Shown here one piece after another: positions 19,300 to 33,033 of a stretch of 64,000 nucleotides of DNA. The number at the start of each line of letters is the position of its first letter. The stretch's first letter is position 1. The position numbers were made by a program, and so were the translations under genes. Source of the DNA: Pseudocitrobacter faecalis (GTDB lineage Bacteria; Pseudomonadota; Gammaproteobacteria; Enterobacterales; Enterobacteriaceae); contig QNRL01000004.1 in the NCBI GenBank assembly GCA_003315335.1, forward strand, positions 1-64,000, in the 5' to 3' direction. Below the pieces are notes generated by a model that did not search any database, was not told where the DNA came from, and saw only the letters and a program-made list of their open reading frames with translations.

Positions 19300-20274
19300 A
19301 TGGCGAATATGTTTGCCCTGATTCTGGTGATTGCCACACTGGTCACGGGCCTTTTGTGGTGCGTTGATAAATTTATCTTCGCCCCCAAACGTCGGGAACG
19401 TCAGGCTGCGGCGCAGGTCGCAACCGGAGATGCACTGGACAAAAAAACGCTGAAAAAAGTGGGCCCGAAACCGGGCTGGCTGGAAACCGGCGCGTCCGTA
19501 TTTCCGGTGCTGGCGATTGTGCTCATCGTGCGTTCTTTTATTTATGAGCCGTTCCAGATCCCATCCGGTTCAATGATGCCGACGCTGTTAATTGGTGATT
19601 TTATCCTCGTGGAAAAATTCGCCTACGGCATCAAAGATCCTATTTACCAGAAAACGATTATTGAAACAGGTCACCCGAAGCGTGGCGATATCGTGGTGTT
19701 TAAATATCCGGAAGATCCGCGTCTTGATTACATCAAACGCGCGGTTGGCCTGCCGGGTGATAAAGTGACCTACGATCCGATCAGCAAAGAAGTCACGATT
19801 CAACCGAATTGCAGTTCTGGTCAGGCATGCGGTAACGCGCTGCCGGTGACCTACTCGAATGTTGAGCCGAGCGATTTCGTGCAGACCTTTGCCCGTCGTA
19901 ACGGTGGCGAAGCAACCAGCGGTTTCTTTGAATTACCGAAAGGTGAAACCAAAGAAAACGGTATTCGCCTGACTGAACGTCAGGAGACGCTGGGCGATGT
20001 TAATCACCGCATTCTGACTGTGCCAATCGCGCAGGATCAGGTCGGCATGTACTATCGCCAGTCGGGTTTACAGCCGGCTACGTGGATTGTACCGCCGGGT
20101 CATTACTTCATGATGGGTGATAACCGCGACAACAGCGCTGATAGCCGTTACTGGGGCTTCGTGCCGGAAGCAAACCTGGTCGGCAAGGCGACGGCCATTT
20201 GGATGAGCTTCGAAAAACAGGAAGGTGAATGGCCGACCGGCGTACGTTTAAGCCGTATTGGCGGTATCCACTAA
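19300..20274 (+). CDS. lepB: Signal peptidase I
   Basis: Inner-membrane serine protease that removes signal peptides of exported proteins. The protein has 324 residues, as in E. coli. Two membrane segments lie near residues 4-22 and 62-78. The catalytic Ser is residue 91 (PSGSMMPTL) and the general-base Lys is residue 146 (YIKRAVGLPGD). The later motif MGDNRDNSADSRYWGFV is the family box E. The ribosome site AAGGAG precedes ATG by seven bases. Confidence 0.98.
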   Translation: MANMFALILVIATLVTGLLWCVDKFIFAPKRRERQAAAQVATGDALDKKTLKKVGPKPGWLETGASVFPVLAIVLIVRSFIYEPFQIPSGSMMPTLLIGDFILVEKFAYGIKDPIYQKTIIETGHPKRGDIVVFKYPEDPRLDYIKRAVGLPGDKVTYDPISKEVTIQPNCSSGQACGNALPVTYSNVEPSDFVQTFARRNGGEATSGFFELPKGETKENGIRLTERQETLGDVNHRILTVPIAQDQVGMYYRQSGLQPATWIVPPGHYFMMGDNRDNSADSRYWGFVPEANLVGKATAIWMSFEKQEGEWPTGVRLSRIGGIH

Positions 20275-20288
20275 TTCTTGTCAGACCT

Positions 20289-20320
20289 ATGCGGGGGCAT
20301 TAGTGCCTCCGCATAAATTA
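20289..20320 (+). terminator. Hairpin terminator after lepB
   Basis: ATGCGGGGGCA (20289-20299) pairs with TGCCTCCGCAT (20304-20314) with one G-T pair, followed by AAATTATTT. The T tract is interrupted, so termination may be partial. Confidence 0.65.
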
Positions 20321-20412
20321 TTTAGCAGTTAAATCTCTCCAAACTAACGACATCCCTTGTCGTTGCGTATAGAATATCCCCCCGAAGTTACACATGTCTT
20401 TCTTAATAGACA

Positions 20413-20459
20413 CGGCACACGAAACCGTATTGGTGCTTTCAGATCTGTTTCGTGTGCTG
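20413..20459 (+). promoter_or_regulatory. RNase III-type leader stem of rnc
   Basis: CGGCACACGAAAC (20413-20425) pairs with GTTTCGTGTGCTG (20447-20459), 13 pairs with one G-U, enclosing a 21-base loop. It ends 31 bases before rnc. In E. coli RNase III cuts a long leader stem of its own messenger to limit its synthesis; this stem is in the right place for that control. Confidence 0.82.
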
Positions 20460-20460
20460 A

Positions 20461-22073
<1,613 letters not shown>

Positions 22074-22084
22074 GAGCACACTCA

Positions 22085-22792
22085 GTGGAAGGCTGGCAGC
22101 GCGCATTCGTCCTGCATAGTCGCCCCTGGAGCGAAACCAGCCTGATGCTGGACGTCTTCACGGAAGAGTCGGGCCGCGTGCGCCTTGTTGCCAAAGGCGC
22201 ACGTTCTAAACGTTCCAATCTGAAAGGCGCGCTTCAGCCTTTTACTCCCCTGTTAGTTCGCTTTGGCGGGCGCGGTGAAGTCAAAACCCTGCGCAGCGCG
22301 GAAGCCGTTTCGCTGGCGCTCCCTCTAAGCGGTATCACACTCTATAGCGGCCTTTACGTTAACGAACTTATTTCCCGCGTACTGGAGCATGAAACCCGTT
22401 TCTCTGAACTCTTCTTCGATTACCTGCACTGCATTCAGGCGCTGGCGGGCACCACTGGTTCGCCCGAACCGGCTTTGCGTCGCTTTGAGCTGGCGCTACT
22501 GGGGCATCTGGGATATGGCGTCGATTTCCTGCACTGCGCGGGAAGCGGCGAGGAAGTGGATGACACCATGACCTATCGCTATCGCGAAGAGAAAGGCTTT
22601 ATCGCCAGCGTGGTAATAGACAACTACACCTTTACCGGCCATCAGTTGAAAGCGCTGGCCAGCCGTGAGTTTCCGGATGTGGATTCACTGCGTGCCGCAA
22701 AACGCTTTACCCGTATGGCGCTGAAGCCGTATCTTGGTGGCAAACCGCTAAAAAGCCGGGAATTATTCAGGCAGTTTTTGCCAAAAAAATAA
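22085..22792 (+). CDS. recO: DNA repair protein RecO
   Basis: Works with RecR and RecF to load RecA on SSB-coated DNA. The protein has 235 residues, seven fewer than the 242 of E. coli; the difference is at the extreme C-terminus, which here ends FLPKK. The N-terminal OB fold (about residues 1-80) starts [22 protein letters not shown] start is used, as in E. coli. It is the third gene of rnc-era-recO. Confidence 0.95.
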   Translation: MEGWQRAFVLHSRPWSETSLMLDVFTEESGRVRLVAKGARSKRSNLKGALQPFTPLLVRFGGRGEVKTLRSAEAVSLALPLSGITLYSGLYVNELISRVLEHETRFSELFFDYLHCIQALAGTTGSPEPALRRFELALLGHLGYGVDFLHCAGSGEEVDDTMTYRYREEKGFIASVVIDNYTFTGHQLKALASREFPDVDSLRAAKRFTRMALKPYLGGKPLKSRELFRQFLPKK

Positions 22793-22839
22793 AATCCCCC
22801 TTAGAACCGGCACCGTACTGGGCATTGTGCACAACCGGT

Positions 22840-22874
22840 CCCCTCTCCCTTTGGGAGAGGGTTAGGGTGAGGGG
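22840..22874. repeat. Single unit of the CCCTCTCCC/GGGAGAGGG repeat
   Basis: CCCCTCTCCC, a short TTT loop and GGGAGAGGG are followed by TTAGGGTGAGGGG. This equals one half of the paired elements found at 36941, 51662 and 58863. TTGTGCACAACCGGT just before it resembles the central spacer of those paired copies. It lies between recO and pdxJ. Confidence 0.85.
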
Positions 22875-22908
22875 AAAACGAACACCGAACTAAAAACCGA
22901 GGATTGTC

Positions 22909-23639
22909 ATGGCTGAATTACTGTTAGGCGTCAATATTGACCACATTGCCACCCTGCGTAACGCGCGCGGCACGGCGTATCCGGATCCGGTGCAGGCGGC
23001 ATTTATCGCTGAACAGGCGGGGGCGGACGGCATCACCGTTCACCTGCGCGAAGACCGTCGCCACATCACCGACCGCGACGTGCGTATTTTGCGTCAGACG
23101 CTCGACACGCGCATGAATCTGGAGATGGCGGTCACCGAAGAGATGCTGAACATTGCCGTCGATACTAAACCGCATTTCTGCTGCCTGGTGCCTGAAAAAC
23201 GTCAGGAAGTGACCACCGAAGGCGGTCTCGACGTTGCTGGTCAGCGTGACAAAATGCGCGATGCCTGCAAACGCCTCGCCGACGCAGGAATTCTGGTTTC
23301 TCTTTTTATCGATGCCGATAAAGAGCAGATTAAAGCCGCGGCAGAAGTCGGTGCGCCTTATATCGAAATTCACACGGGCTGCTATGCCGATGCTGAAACT
23401 GACACAGAACAGGCCAAAGAGCTGGAGCGTATCGCTCACGCCGCAACCTATGCCGCGAGCCTGGGGCTGAAAGTGAACGCCGGTCATGGCCTGACTTATC
23501 ACAACGTGAAAGCTATCGCTGCGCTGCCAGAAATGCACGAACTGAATATCGGCCACGCCATCATTGGCCGTGCGGTGATGACCGGCCTGAAAGAGGCTGT
23601 TGCCGAAATGAAACGCCTGATGCTGGAAGCGCGCAAATA

Positions 23640-23640
<1 letters not shown>
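22909..23640 (+). CDS. pdxJ: Pyridoxine 5'-phosphate synthase
   Basis: Condenses 1-deoxyxylulose 5-phosphate with 3-amino-2-oxopropyl phosphate to make pyridoxine 5'-phosphate, the ring-closing step of vitamin B6 synthesis. The protein has 243 residues, as in E. coli, in a TIM-barrel fold. Conserved stretches include [17 protein letters not shown] near the start, HLREDRRHI, and HGLTYHNV with the nearby [11 protein letters not shown]. The stop shares one base with the acpS start (TAATG), so the two genes are coupled. Confidence 0.98.
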
Positions 23641-24298
<658 letters not shown>

Positions 24299-24362
24299 CT
24301 ATTCGGGCCGCGCATTATACGCGCATTTTCTGCGCAGACCATACTTTTTCCGGGGTAATCCG

Positions 24363-25211
24363 CTATACCAGCTTCTTCACCAGCGCTTCACTATGGCGAA
24401 TGCGATCCGGCGCGTTTTCCAGATCCTGTTGCACCAGCCCCATAAACAGCACATCCGCCAGCATCATCTGCGCGCTGGTAGAGGAAATGGCCGCGCTGCG
24501 CGTGGCCTGCTCTTCCGCGATGGTATAAAGGCAGTGCGTGGCACGCTGCTGGAGCGCGTTGGGCGAAAATCCGGTGATGGCGAGAATTTTGCCGCCCGCG
24601 CGCAGGGTTTCATCTGCCGCCAGGTTTATCTCGCGGCGCTCGCCGGAGTAGGAGATCGCTAACAGCAGGTCGCCTTCGCTCAGCGCCTGAACGCTGGCGA
24701 GAAGGGCGTGCATATCCAGCTCGGCGACGGCGTTAAGGCCAATCTTCATCAGTTTCCAGCTAAAGTTGCGCGCTACCAGGCCCGAAGCGCCAATCCCGGT
24801 CAGCACGATGCGCCTTGCACCGCGGAGCATGTTCACCGCCTCCAGCAGCTTCTCTTCGTCGTTGACGTCGAGTGAGGCATGCATCGCGGCAACATTATCT
24901 TTGATGAGCTTTTCACCAACCAGACGCAGCGGATCGTCACCGCGGATCTGGTTGTGTACCGGAATGGAGTGCGGGTTCGGATTGCTGGCCAGCGCTTCGC
25001 TTAGCGCCAGTTTCAGGGCCGGAAAACCTTTAAAGCCCAGCTTTTGTGCGAACTTTACCACGCTGGACTGGCTGACACCCGACTGGCTCGCCAGCTGCTG
25101 TGAGCTGAGATGACGCGCCAGGTCAGGCTGCGCCAGGATAAAATCGGCCAGTTTTTTATCACTTTGCGCCAGATGTGGATATCGCTGGCGAATACGGATT
25201 AAACAATTCAT
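24363..25211 (-). CDS. yfhH: RpiR-family transcriptional regulator YfhH
   Basis: Predicted sugar-phosphate-responsive regulator of 282 residues, the E. coli length. Residues about 1-75 form the RpiR helix-turn-helix domain (LASQSGVSQSSVVKFAQKLGFKGFPALKLAL). Residues about 125-255 form a SIS sugar isomerase domain with VLTGIGASGLVARNFSWKL and AISYSGERREIN. It resembles MurR, but no etherase or PTS partner is adjacent. Ligand and target genes are unknown. Confidence 0.93.
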   Translation of the reverse strand: MNCLIRIRQRYPHLAQSDKKLADFILAQPDLARHLSSQQLASQSGVSQSSVVKFAQKLGFKGFPALKLALSEALASNPNPHSIPVHNQIRGDDPLRLVGEKLIKDNVAAMHASLDVNDEEKLLEAVNMLRGARRIVLTGIGASGLVARNFSWKLMKIGLNAVAELDMHALLASVQALSEGDLLLAISYSGERREINLAADETLRAGGKILAITGFSPNALQQRATHCLYTIAEEQATRSAAISSTSAQMMLADVLFMGLVQQDLENAPDRIRHSEALVKKLV

Positions 25212-25440
25212 ACGCTCCTCAAGGGCAAAATTACGCTACCTCTCCCGACAACAATTCTGCTCGCCTGAAAGAATTATTATTCGATTATAACGGAATAACC
25301 TGAATTAAATATTCCACCTGGCGCAAAATATTGAACACTTTTTGCATCTTGCCGTTGAGGTGATGTTTCCAGAAAACACCCGCGCTATCTGTTACGCTTG
25401 TAAGGAGTTAACGGAAATTTATCACTTAAAGGAGTCTGGT

Positions 25441-26076
25441 TTGGCAAACGACCCCCGTCGAGTTATTTTTTTCGACCTGGATGGCACGCTGCATCAGCAG
25501 GATATGTTCGGCACGTTTCTGCGCTATCTGCTGCGGCGACAGCCGCTTAATGCATTGCTGGTGCTGCCGCTGCTGCCGATAATCGGCATCGCGCTGCTGG
25601 TAAAAGGGCGCGCTGCGCGCTGGCCAATGAGTTTGCTGCTGTGGGGATGTACCTTTGGGCACAGCGAAGCCAAACTGCGCACGCTGGAAGCCGACTTCGC
25701 CACGTGGTTTCGCGCTAATGTGGTGACTTTCCCGGTGGTTCATAAGCGCCTGACCGAATACCTTATCAGTACCGATGCCGACGTGTGGCTGATCACTGGT
25801 TCACCACAGTCGCTGGTGGAGAAAGTCTATTTTGATACGCCCTGGCTACCGCGCGTAAATCTTATCGCCAGTCAGATAACCCGGGCTCATGGCGGTTGGG
25901 TGCTCTCGCTGCGCTGTCTGGGCCATGAAAAAGTGGTGCAACTGGAGCGCAAAATCGGTACGCCGCTGCGCCTGTTTAGCGGATACAGCGACAGTAAACA
26001 GGATAACCCGCTGCTCTATTTCTGCCAGCACCGCTGGCGGGTAACGCCGCGCGGTGAACTACAGCGGCTGGAATAG
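25441..26076 (+). CDS. pgpC: Phosphatidylglycerophosphatase C
   Basis: Membrane-bound HAD-family phosphatase that makes phosphatidylglycerol from phosphatidylglycerophosphate (YfhB in E. coli). The protein has 211 residues, as in E. coli. The nucleophile motif FFDLDGTLHQQ is at about residues 9-19, a hydrophobic membrane stretch LNALLVLPLLPIIGIALLV follows, and the later HAD motifs include WLITGSPQ and GYSDSKQDNPLL. A TTG start at 25441 gives the expected N-terminus and has an AAGGAG site ahead of it; an ATG far upstream lacks support. Confidence 0.92.
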   Translation: MANDPRRVIFFDLDGTLHQQDMFGTFLRYLLRRQPLNALLVLPLLPIIGIALLVKGRAARWPMSLLLWGCTFGHSEAKLRTLEADFATWFRANVVTFPVVHKRLTEYLISTDADVWLITGSPQSLVEKVYFDTPWLPRVNLIASQITRAHGGWVLSLRCLGHEKVVQLERKIGTPLRLFSGYSDSKQDNPLLYFCQHRWRVTPRGELQRLE

Positions 26077-28193
<2,117 letters not shown>

Positions 28194-28357
28194 ATAGTTA
28201 ATTCTCTGCGCTAACAAAATCACTGTGTGCAGTGACCATAAGAAGACTATGGTTTGGAACAGATTGAGCGGCATTTTGCTTAAGATTGCGCCAGTTGGCA
28301 ACTAATTCGAGAGATACGTCACATCTATTGGTAAAAGCAGGAAGTGATTTTATTTCT

Positions 28358-28373
28358 ACGCAAACGGTTTCGT
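28358..28373. promoter_or_regulatory. PurR operator of purL
   Basis: ACGCAAACGGTTTCGT fits the PurR consensus ACGCAAACGTTTGCGT with two mismatches and matches the E. coli purL operator. A -10 box TATAAT at 28391-28396 lies 17 bases after it, so the operator overlaps the -35 region and would repress when purines are plentiful. Confidence 0.92.
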
Positions 28374-28449
28374 CAGGGCGCAGGATTATCTATAATAGCG
28401 CCCGTTTTCCCCCCTTGCGCACACTGAAAGCTTAGAAGACGAGAGACTT

Positions 28450-31400
28450 ATGATGGAAATTCTGCGTGGTTCGCCTGCACTGTCTGCATTTCGTATTAAC
28501 AAACTGCTGGCACGTTTTCAGGCAGCCAACCTCCCGGTAAGCAATATTTACGCTGAGTATGTCCATTTTGCCGACCTGGATGCTCCGCTTCACGACGAAG
28601 ACCGAGTCAGGCTTGAACGTCTGTTAAAGTATGGCCCCAGCCTTAGCAGCCATACGCCATCCGGTAAATTACTGCTCGTGACTCCCCGCCCTGGCACCAT
28701 CTCCCCCTGGTCTTCAAAAGCAACCGACATCGCCCACAACTGCGGCCTGACTCAAGTTCTGCGCCTGGAGCGTGGTGTCGCGTGGTATGTGGAAGCGTCA
28801 ACGCTGACGGCGGAGCAGTGGCGCGAAGTGGCGGCAGCGCTGCACGATCGCATGATGGAAAGCGTCTTCGACTCCTTGCAGGATGCGGAAAAACTGTTTG
28901 CTCATCATCAACCTGCACCCGTATCCAGCGTGGATCTGCTGGGAGAAGGGCGTCAGGCGCTCATTGACGCTAACCTGCGTCTGGGGCTGGCGCTGGCGGA
29001 TGATGAAATCGACTATCTGCAGGATGCCTTTACTAAGCTTGGGCGTAACCCGAACGATATCGAACTTTATATGTTTGCGCAGGCTAACTCTGAGCACTGC
29101 CGACACAAAATTTTCAACGCCGACTGGATTATCGACGGTCAACAGCAGCCTAAATCGCTGTTCAAGATGATCAAAAATACCTTTGAGACCACGCCGGATC
29201 ACGTCCTGTCTGCCTATAAAGATAACGCAGCCGTCATGGAAGGGTCTGAAGTGGGGCGCTATTTTGCCGACCACGAAACGGGGCGCTACGATTTCCACCA
29301 GGAACCTGCGCACATCCTGATGAAGGTCGAAACCCACAACCACCCGACGGCCATTTCTCCGTGGCCGGGCGCGGCAACCGGTTCCGGCGGTGAAATTCGT
29401 GATGAAGGTGCTACCGGGCGTGGTGCAAAACCGAAGGCCGGTCTGGTCGGTTTCTCTGTTTCCAACCTGCGCATTCCAGGCTTTGAACAGCCGTGGGAAG
29501 AAGATTTCGGCAAGCCGGAACGCATTGTTACCGCCCTGGACATCATGACCGAGGGGCCGCTGGGCGGCGCGGCGTTTAACAACGAATTTGGTCGCCCGGC
29601 ACTGAACGGCTACTTCCGTACTTACGAAGAGAGAGTGAACAGTCACAACGGCGAAGAGCTGCGCGGCTATCACAAACCTATCATGCTGGCAGGCGGGATC
29701 GGCAACATCCGTGCCGATCACGTGCAGAAAGGCGAGATCACCGTGGGGGCAAAACTGGTGGTTCTCGGCGGCCCGGCGATGAATATCGGGCTTGGCGGCG
29801 GTGCAGCCTCCTCTATGGCCTCCGGTCAATCTGATGCGGATCTCGATTTTGCATCCGTCCAGCGCGACAACCCAGAAATGGAGCGCCGTTGTCAGGAAGT
29901 GATCGATCGCTGCTGGCAGCTTGGCGACGCGAACCCGATTCTGTTTATCCACGACGTTGGCGCGGGCGGCCTTTCAAACGCGATGCCGGAGCTGGTGAGT
30001 GACGGTGGACGCGGCGGTAAATTCGAACTGCGAGACATTCTGAGCGACGAACCAGGGATGAGCCCGCTGGAAATCTGGTGTAACGAATCACAGGAGCGCT
30101 ACGTGCTGGCGGTTGCGCCTGACCAGATGCCGTTGTTTGATGAGCTCTGTAAGCGTGAACGCGCGCCGTACGCGGTGATTGGCGAAGCGACCGAAGCACA
30201 GCACCTCACTCTGAATGACAAACACTTCGACAATCAGCCTATCGACCTGCCGCTGGACGTGCTGCTGGGCAAAACGCCGAAGATGACCCGCGATGTCACC
30301 ACGCTGAAAGCCAAAGGCGACGCGCTGGTTCGTGAAGGCATTACCATTGCCGATGCGGTTAACCGTGTTCTGCACCTGCCATCTGTTGCTGAAAAAACCT
30401 TCCTCGTGACCATCGGTGACCGTACCGTTACCGGCATGGTGGCACGCGATCAGATGGTTGGCCCGTGGCAGATCCCGGTGGCGAACTGCGCGGTCACTAC
30501 CGCCAGCCTCGACAGCTACTACGGTGAAGCGATGGCGATTGGTGAACGTTCCCCGGTTGCGTTGCTCGACTTCGCGGCCTCCGCTCGTCTGGCGGTAGGG
30601 GAAGCGCTGACTAACATTGCGGCGACGCAAATTGGCAATATCAAACACATCAAACTGTCGGCGAACTGGATGTCTGCCGCCGGTCACCCTGGCGAAGACG
30701 CGGGTCTGTACGAAGCGGTGAAAGCCGTGGGCGAAGAACTTTGCCCTGCGCTGGGCCTGACCATTCCGGTGGGTAAAGACTCTATGTCGATGAAAACCCG
30801 CTGGCAGGAAGGTAACGAACAGCGTGAGATGACCTCGCCGCTGTCGCTGGTGATTTCTGCGTTTGCCCGTGTAGAAGATGTGCGTCATACCATCACCCCG
30901 CAGCTTTCCACGGAAGATAACGCCCTGCTGCTGATTGACCTCGGCAAGGGCCATAACGCACTGGGTGCCACCGCACTGGCGCAGGTTTATCGTCAACTGG
31001 GCGATAAACCGGCTGACGTGCGTGACGTCGCGCAGCTGAAAGGCTTCTACGACGCCATGCAGGCGCTGGTGGCAGAACGTAAACTGCTGGCCTACCACGA
31101 CCGTTCCGACGGCGGCCTGCTGGTGACGCTGGCAGAGATGGCCTTTGCCGGTCACTGTGGCGTTGAGGCGGATATCGCCGCGCTGGGCGACGACCGTCTG
31201 GCTGCGCTGTTCACAGAAGAACTGGGGGCGGTTATTCAGGTTCGCGCGGCTGACCGAGCGGCGGTTGAAGCGCTGCTGGCAAAACACGGCCTCGGTGATT
31301 GTGTGCACTATCTGGGTAACGCCGTCGCGGGTGACCGCTTTGTGCTGACCGCTAACGGCCAGCCGGTCTTCAGCGAAAGCCGCACCACCTTGCGTATGTG

Positions 31401-32337
31401 GTGGGCGGAAACCACCTGGCAGATGCAGCGTCTGCGTGATAACCCGGAAAGCGCCGATCAGGAGCATAACGCGAAAGCCAACGATAACGATCCAGGCCTG
31501 AACGTTAAACTGACCTTTGATATCAGCGAGGATATCGCTGCGCCGTATATTGCGAAGGGCGCGCGTCCTCAGGTGGCGGTATTGCGTGAGCAGGGCGTCA
31601 ACTCCCACGTTGAAATGGCCGCAGCGTTCCAGCGTGCGGGCTTTGATGCCATCGACGTGCACATGAGTGACCTGCTGGCCGGGCGCACCGGGCTGGCGCG
31701 TTTTGATGCGCTGGTCGCCTGCGGCGGCTTCTCATACGGCGATGTGCTGGGCGCGGGTGAAGGCTGGGCGAAGTCTATCCTGTTCAACGACCGAGTGCGT
31801 GATGAGTTCGAAACCTTCTTCCATCGTCCACAAACGCTGGCGTTGGGCGTGTGCAACGGTTGCCAGATGATGTCTAATCTGCGCGAACTGATCCCAGGCA
31901 GCGACCTGTGGCCGCGCTTTGTGCGTAACAACTCTGACCGTTTTGAAGCGCGTTTCAGCCTGGTCGAAGTGACGCAAAGCCCGTCGCTGCTGTTGCAGGG
32001 AATGGTTGGTTCGCAGATGCCGATTGCTGTTTCTCACGGTGAAGGGCGCGTGGAAGTTCGTGATGCGGCGCATCTGGCCGCGCTGGAAAGCAAAGGGCTG
32101 GTGGCGCTGCGCTACGTTGATAACTTCGGCAAGGTGACGGAAACCTATCCGGCGAACCCGAATGGTTCTCCGAACGGGATCACCGCAGTGACCAACGAAA
32201 GCGGTCGCGTCACCATCATGATGCCGCACCCGGAGCGTGTGTTCCGTACCGTGGCGAATTCCTGGCACCCGGAAAACTGGGGCGAGGACGGGCCGTGGAT
32301 GCGCATCTTCCGCAATGCGCGCAAGCAGTTAGGTTAA
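28450..32337 (+). CDS. purL: Phosphoribosylformylglycinamidine synthase
   Basis: Fourth step of purine synthesis: FGAR, glutamine and ATP give FGAM. The 1295 residues equal the E. coli large-type enzyme, which fuses what is PurS-PurL-PurQ elsewhere. The N-terminal PurS-like domain spans about residues 1-150. The synthetase core follows with [40 protein letters not shown] and [14 protein letters not shown]. The C-terminal glutamine amidotransferase has the nucleophile Cys in [10 protein letters not shown] and its partner His and Glu in MPHPER. It has its own PurR-controlled promoter. Confidence 0.99.
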   Translation: MMEILRGSPALSAFRINKLLARFQAANLPVSNIYAEYVHFADLDAPLHDEDRVRLERLLKYGPSLSSHTPSGKLLLVTPRPGTISPWSSKATDIAHNCGLTQVLRLERGVAWYVEASTLTAEQWREVAAALHDRMMESVFDSLQDAEKLFAHHQPAPVSSVDLLGEGRQALIDANLRLGLALADDEIDYLQDAFTKLGRNPNDIELYMFAQANSEHCRHKIFNADWIIDGQQQPKSLFKMIKNTFETTPDHVLSAYKDNAAVMEGSEVGRYFADHETGRYDFHQEPAHILMKVETHNHPTAISPWPGAATGSGGEIRDEGATGRGAKPKAGLVGFSVSNLRIPGFEQPWEEDFGKPERIVTALDIMTEGPLGGAAFNNEFGRPALNGYFRTYEERVNSHNGEELRGYHKPIMLAGGIGNIRADHVQKGEITVGAKLVVLGGPAMNIGLGGGAASSMASGQSDADLDFASVQRDNPEMERRCQEVIDRCWQLGDANPILFIHDVGAGGLSNAMPELVSDGGRGGKFELRDILSDEPGMSPLEIWCNESQERYVLAVAPDQMPLFDELCKRERAPYAVIGEATEAQHLTLNDKHFDNQPIDLPLDVLLGKTPKMTRDVTTLKAKGDALVREGITIADAVNRVLHLPSVAEKTFLVTIGDRTVTGMVARDQMVGPWQIPVANCAVTTASLDSYYGEAMAIGERSPVALLDFAASARLAVGEALTNIAATQIGNIKHIKLSANWMSAAGHPGEDAGLYEAVKAVGEELCPALGLTIPVGKDSMSMKTRWQEGNEQREMTSPLSLVISAFARVEDVRHTITPQLSTEDNALLLIDLGKGHNALGATALAQVYRQLGDKPADVRDVAQLKGFYDAMQALVAERKLLAYHDRSDGGLLVTLAEMAFAGHCGVEADIAALGDDRLAALFTEELGAVIQVRAADRAAVEALLAKHGLGDCVHYLGNAVAGDRFVLTANGQPVFSESRTTLRMWWAETTWQMQRLRDNPESADQEHNAKANDNDPGLNVKLTFDISEDIAAPYIAKGARPQVAVLREQGVNSHVEMAAAFQRAGFDAIDVHMSDLLAGRTGLARFDALVACGGFSYGDVLGAGEGWAKSILFNDRVRDEFETFFHRPQTLALGVCNGCQMMSNLRELIPGSDLWPRFVRNNSDRFEARFSLVEVTQSPSLLLQGMVGSQMPIAVSHGEGRVEVRDAAHLAALESKGLVALRYVDNFGKVTETYPANPNGSPNGITAVTNESGRVTIMMPHPERVFRTVANSWHPENWGEDGPWMRIFRNARKQLG

Positions 32338-32344
32338 GTGAAAA

Positions 32345-32361
32345 GGGCCGCGAAAGCGGCC
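32345..32361 (+). other. Hairpin after purL without U tract
   Basis: GGCCGC (32346-32351), loop GAAA, GCGGCC (32356-32361). No T run follows. The same 16-base core recurs at 32515-32530, this time with a T tract. Confidence 0.8.
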
Positions 32362-32383
32362 TGAGACTGATGACAAACGCAAA

Positions 32384-32416
32384 ATTGCCTGATGCGCTAC
32401 GCTTATCAGGCCTACA
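32384..32416. repeat. REP element (first unit of BIME)
   Basis: TTGCCTGATGCGCTACGCTTATCAGGCCTACAA-type REP unit in which GCCTGAT-gcgctacgc-TTATCAGGC forms the palindrome. It is paired with an inverted unit 33 bases downstream. Units of this type stabilise 3' ends of messages and bind DNA gyrase or IHF in E. coli. Confidence 0.9.
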
Positions 32417-32448
32417 AGGATTCTGCAATATATTGAATTAGCACGATT

Positions 32449-32486
<38 letters not shown>

Positions 32487-32514
32487 GAATAAAGCGCACT
32501 TTGTCAGCAATCTG

Positions 32515-32536
32515 GGGCCGCGAAAGCGGCTTTTTT
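32515..32536 (+). terminator. Terminator copy downstream of the BIME
   Basis: GCCGC (32517-32521), loop GAAA, GCGGC (32526-32530), then TTTTTT. It shares 16 identical bases with the hairpin at 32345 and looks like the functional purL terminator. Confidence 0.85.
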
Positions 32537-32555
32537 GTTGGATGGCGTTTTCAGG

Positions 32556-32573
32556 TGTCGTGAATGACAGACA
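32556..32573. promoter_or_regulatory. GlrR-type activator site 1 upstream of glmY
   Basis: TGTC-N10-GACA, the half-site spacing known for GlrR activation of E. coli glmY. It lies about 220 bases before the glmY start, as expected for a sigma-54 enhancer. Confidence 0.82.
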
Positions 32574-32587
32574 ATCCTTATTAAGGG

Positions 32588-32605
32588 TGTCTCTAAAAGG
32601 CGACA
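32588..32605. promoter_or_regulatory. GlrR-type activator site 2
   Basis: TGTC-N10-GACA, a second perfect copy of the inverted half-sites, 32 bases from the first (three helical turns). Confidence 0.82.
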
Positions 32606-32607
32606 TT

Positions 32608-32620
32608 TAACTTATTGATT
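32608..32620 (-). promoter_or_regulatory. Candidate IHF site between GlrR boxes
   Basis: On the minus strand the sequence reads AATCAATAAGTTA, matching the IHF consensus WATCAA-N4-TTR. DNA bending here could bring GlrR to the sigma-54 polymerase. IHF is known to help at E. coli glmY. Confidence 0.55.
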
Positions 32621-32650
32621 TAAATCTATTTTAATTAATGGTGCATAAAG

Positions 32651-32668
32651 TGTTGCTAATTAGCGACG
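32651..32668. promoter_or_regulatory. GlrR-type activator site 3 (imperfect)
   Basis: TGTT-N10-GACG keeps the spacing of the other two boxes with one changed base in each arm. E. coli glmY also has three GlrR sites. Confidence 0.6.
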
Positions 32669-32756
32669 CAAAGCGCAAAAAGTAATCATTTCTACAATAA
32701 GTGATATAATTAACATTATCTTTAATTATCATAAAGTTAACATTTTATTTTCCATG

Positions 32757-32774
32757 TTGGCACGCATCCTGCAT
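32757..32774 (+). promoter_or_regulatory. Sigma-54 promoter of glmY
   Basis: TTGGCACG-N4-CTGCAT has the invariant GG (32759-32760) and GC (32771-32772) ten bases apart. They lie about 25 and 13 bases before the expected glmY start at 32785. Confidence 0.88.
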
Positions 32775-32784
32775 TTATTTGCTC

Positions 32785-32968
32785 AGTGGCTCATTCACCC
32801 TCTTATGTCAGCCCCTTCGGGACGTGCTACATAAACTTCGAATGACGCACAACAAGGTGCCTGCCGTCCAGCTTCTGATATCTTTGCATATCAACCATCG
32901 GGCGAAACGTTGAGTTAGGCACCGCCTTATTCCATAACAAAGCCGGGTTTCGACCCGGCTTTGTTATT
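32785..32968 (+). ncRNA. glmY: Small regulatory RNA GlmY
   Basis: GlmY sequesters RapZ so that GlmZ is spared and activates translation of glmS, adjusting glucosamine-6-phosphate supply for the cell envelope. The roughly 184 bases are nearly identical to E. coli GlmY from AGTGGCTCATTCACC onward, with a few changes in the first loop. The RNA ends in a strong terminator: AAAGCCGGG, TTTCGA, CCCGGCTTT, then GTTATTT. It lies between purL and glrK as in E. coli, under a sigma-54 promoter with GlrR boxes. Confidence 0.95.
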
Positions 32969-33033
32969 TCTGCCTTTCCCCGCGTCACTTCCTCAGTTAG
33001 CATCCTTACAGGTTGATTTTTTGGGAACTCCTT

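Noticed and set aside
30088-31662. Open frame of 524 codons antisense to purL
   Set aside because: It is the mirror of a strongly biased coding frame; purL is complete and family-length, and the antisense product has no recognisable domain. Similar long mirrors oppose lepA (17676-18788), glyA (38561-39844) and purL (28798-29952).
32345-32361. First hairpin after purL as a functional terminator
   Set aside because: It lacks a T tract; only the copy at 32515 has one.
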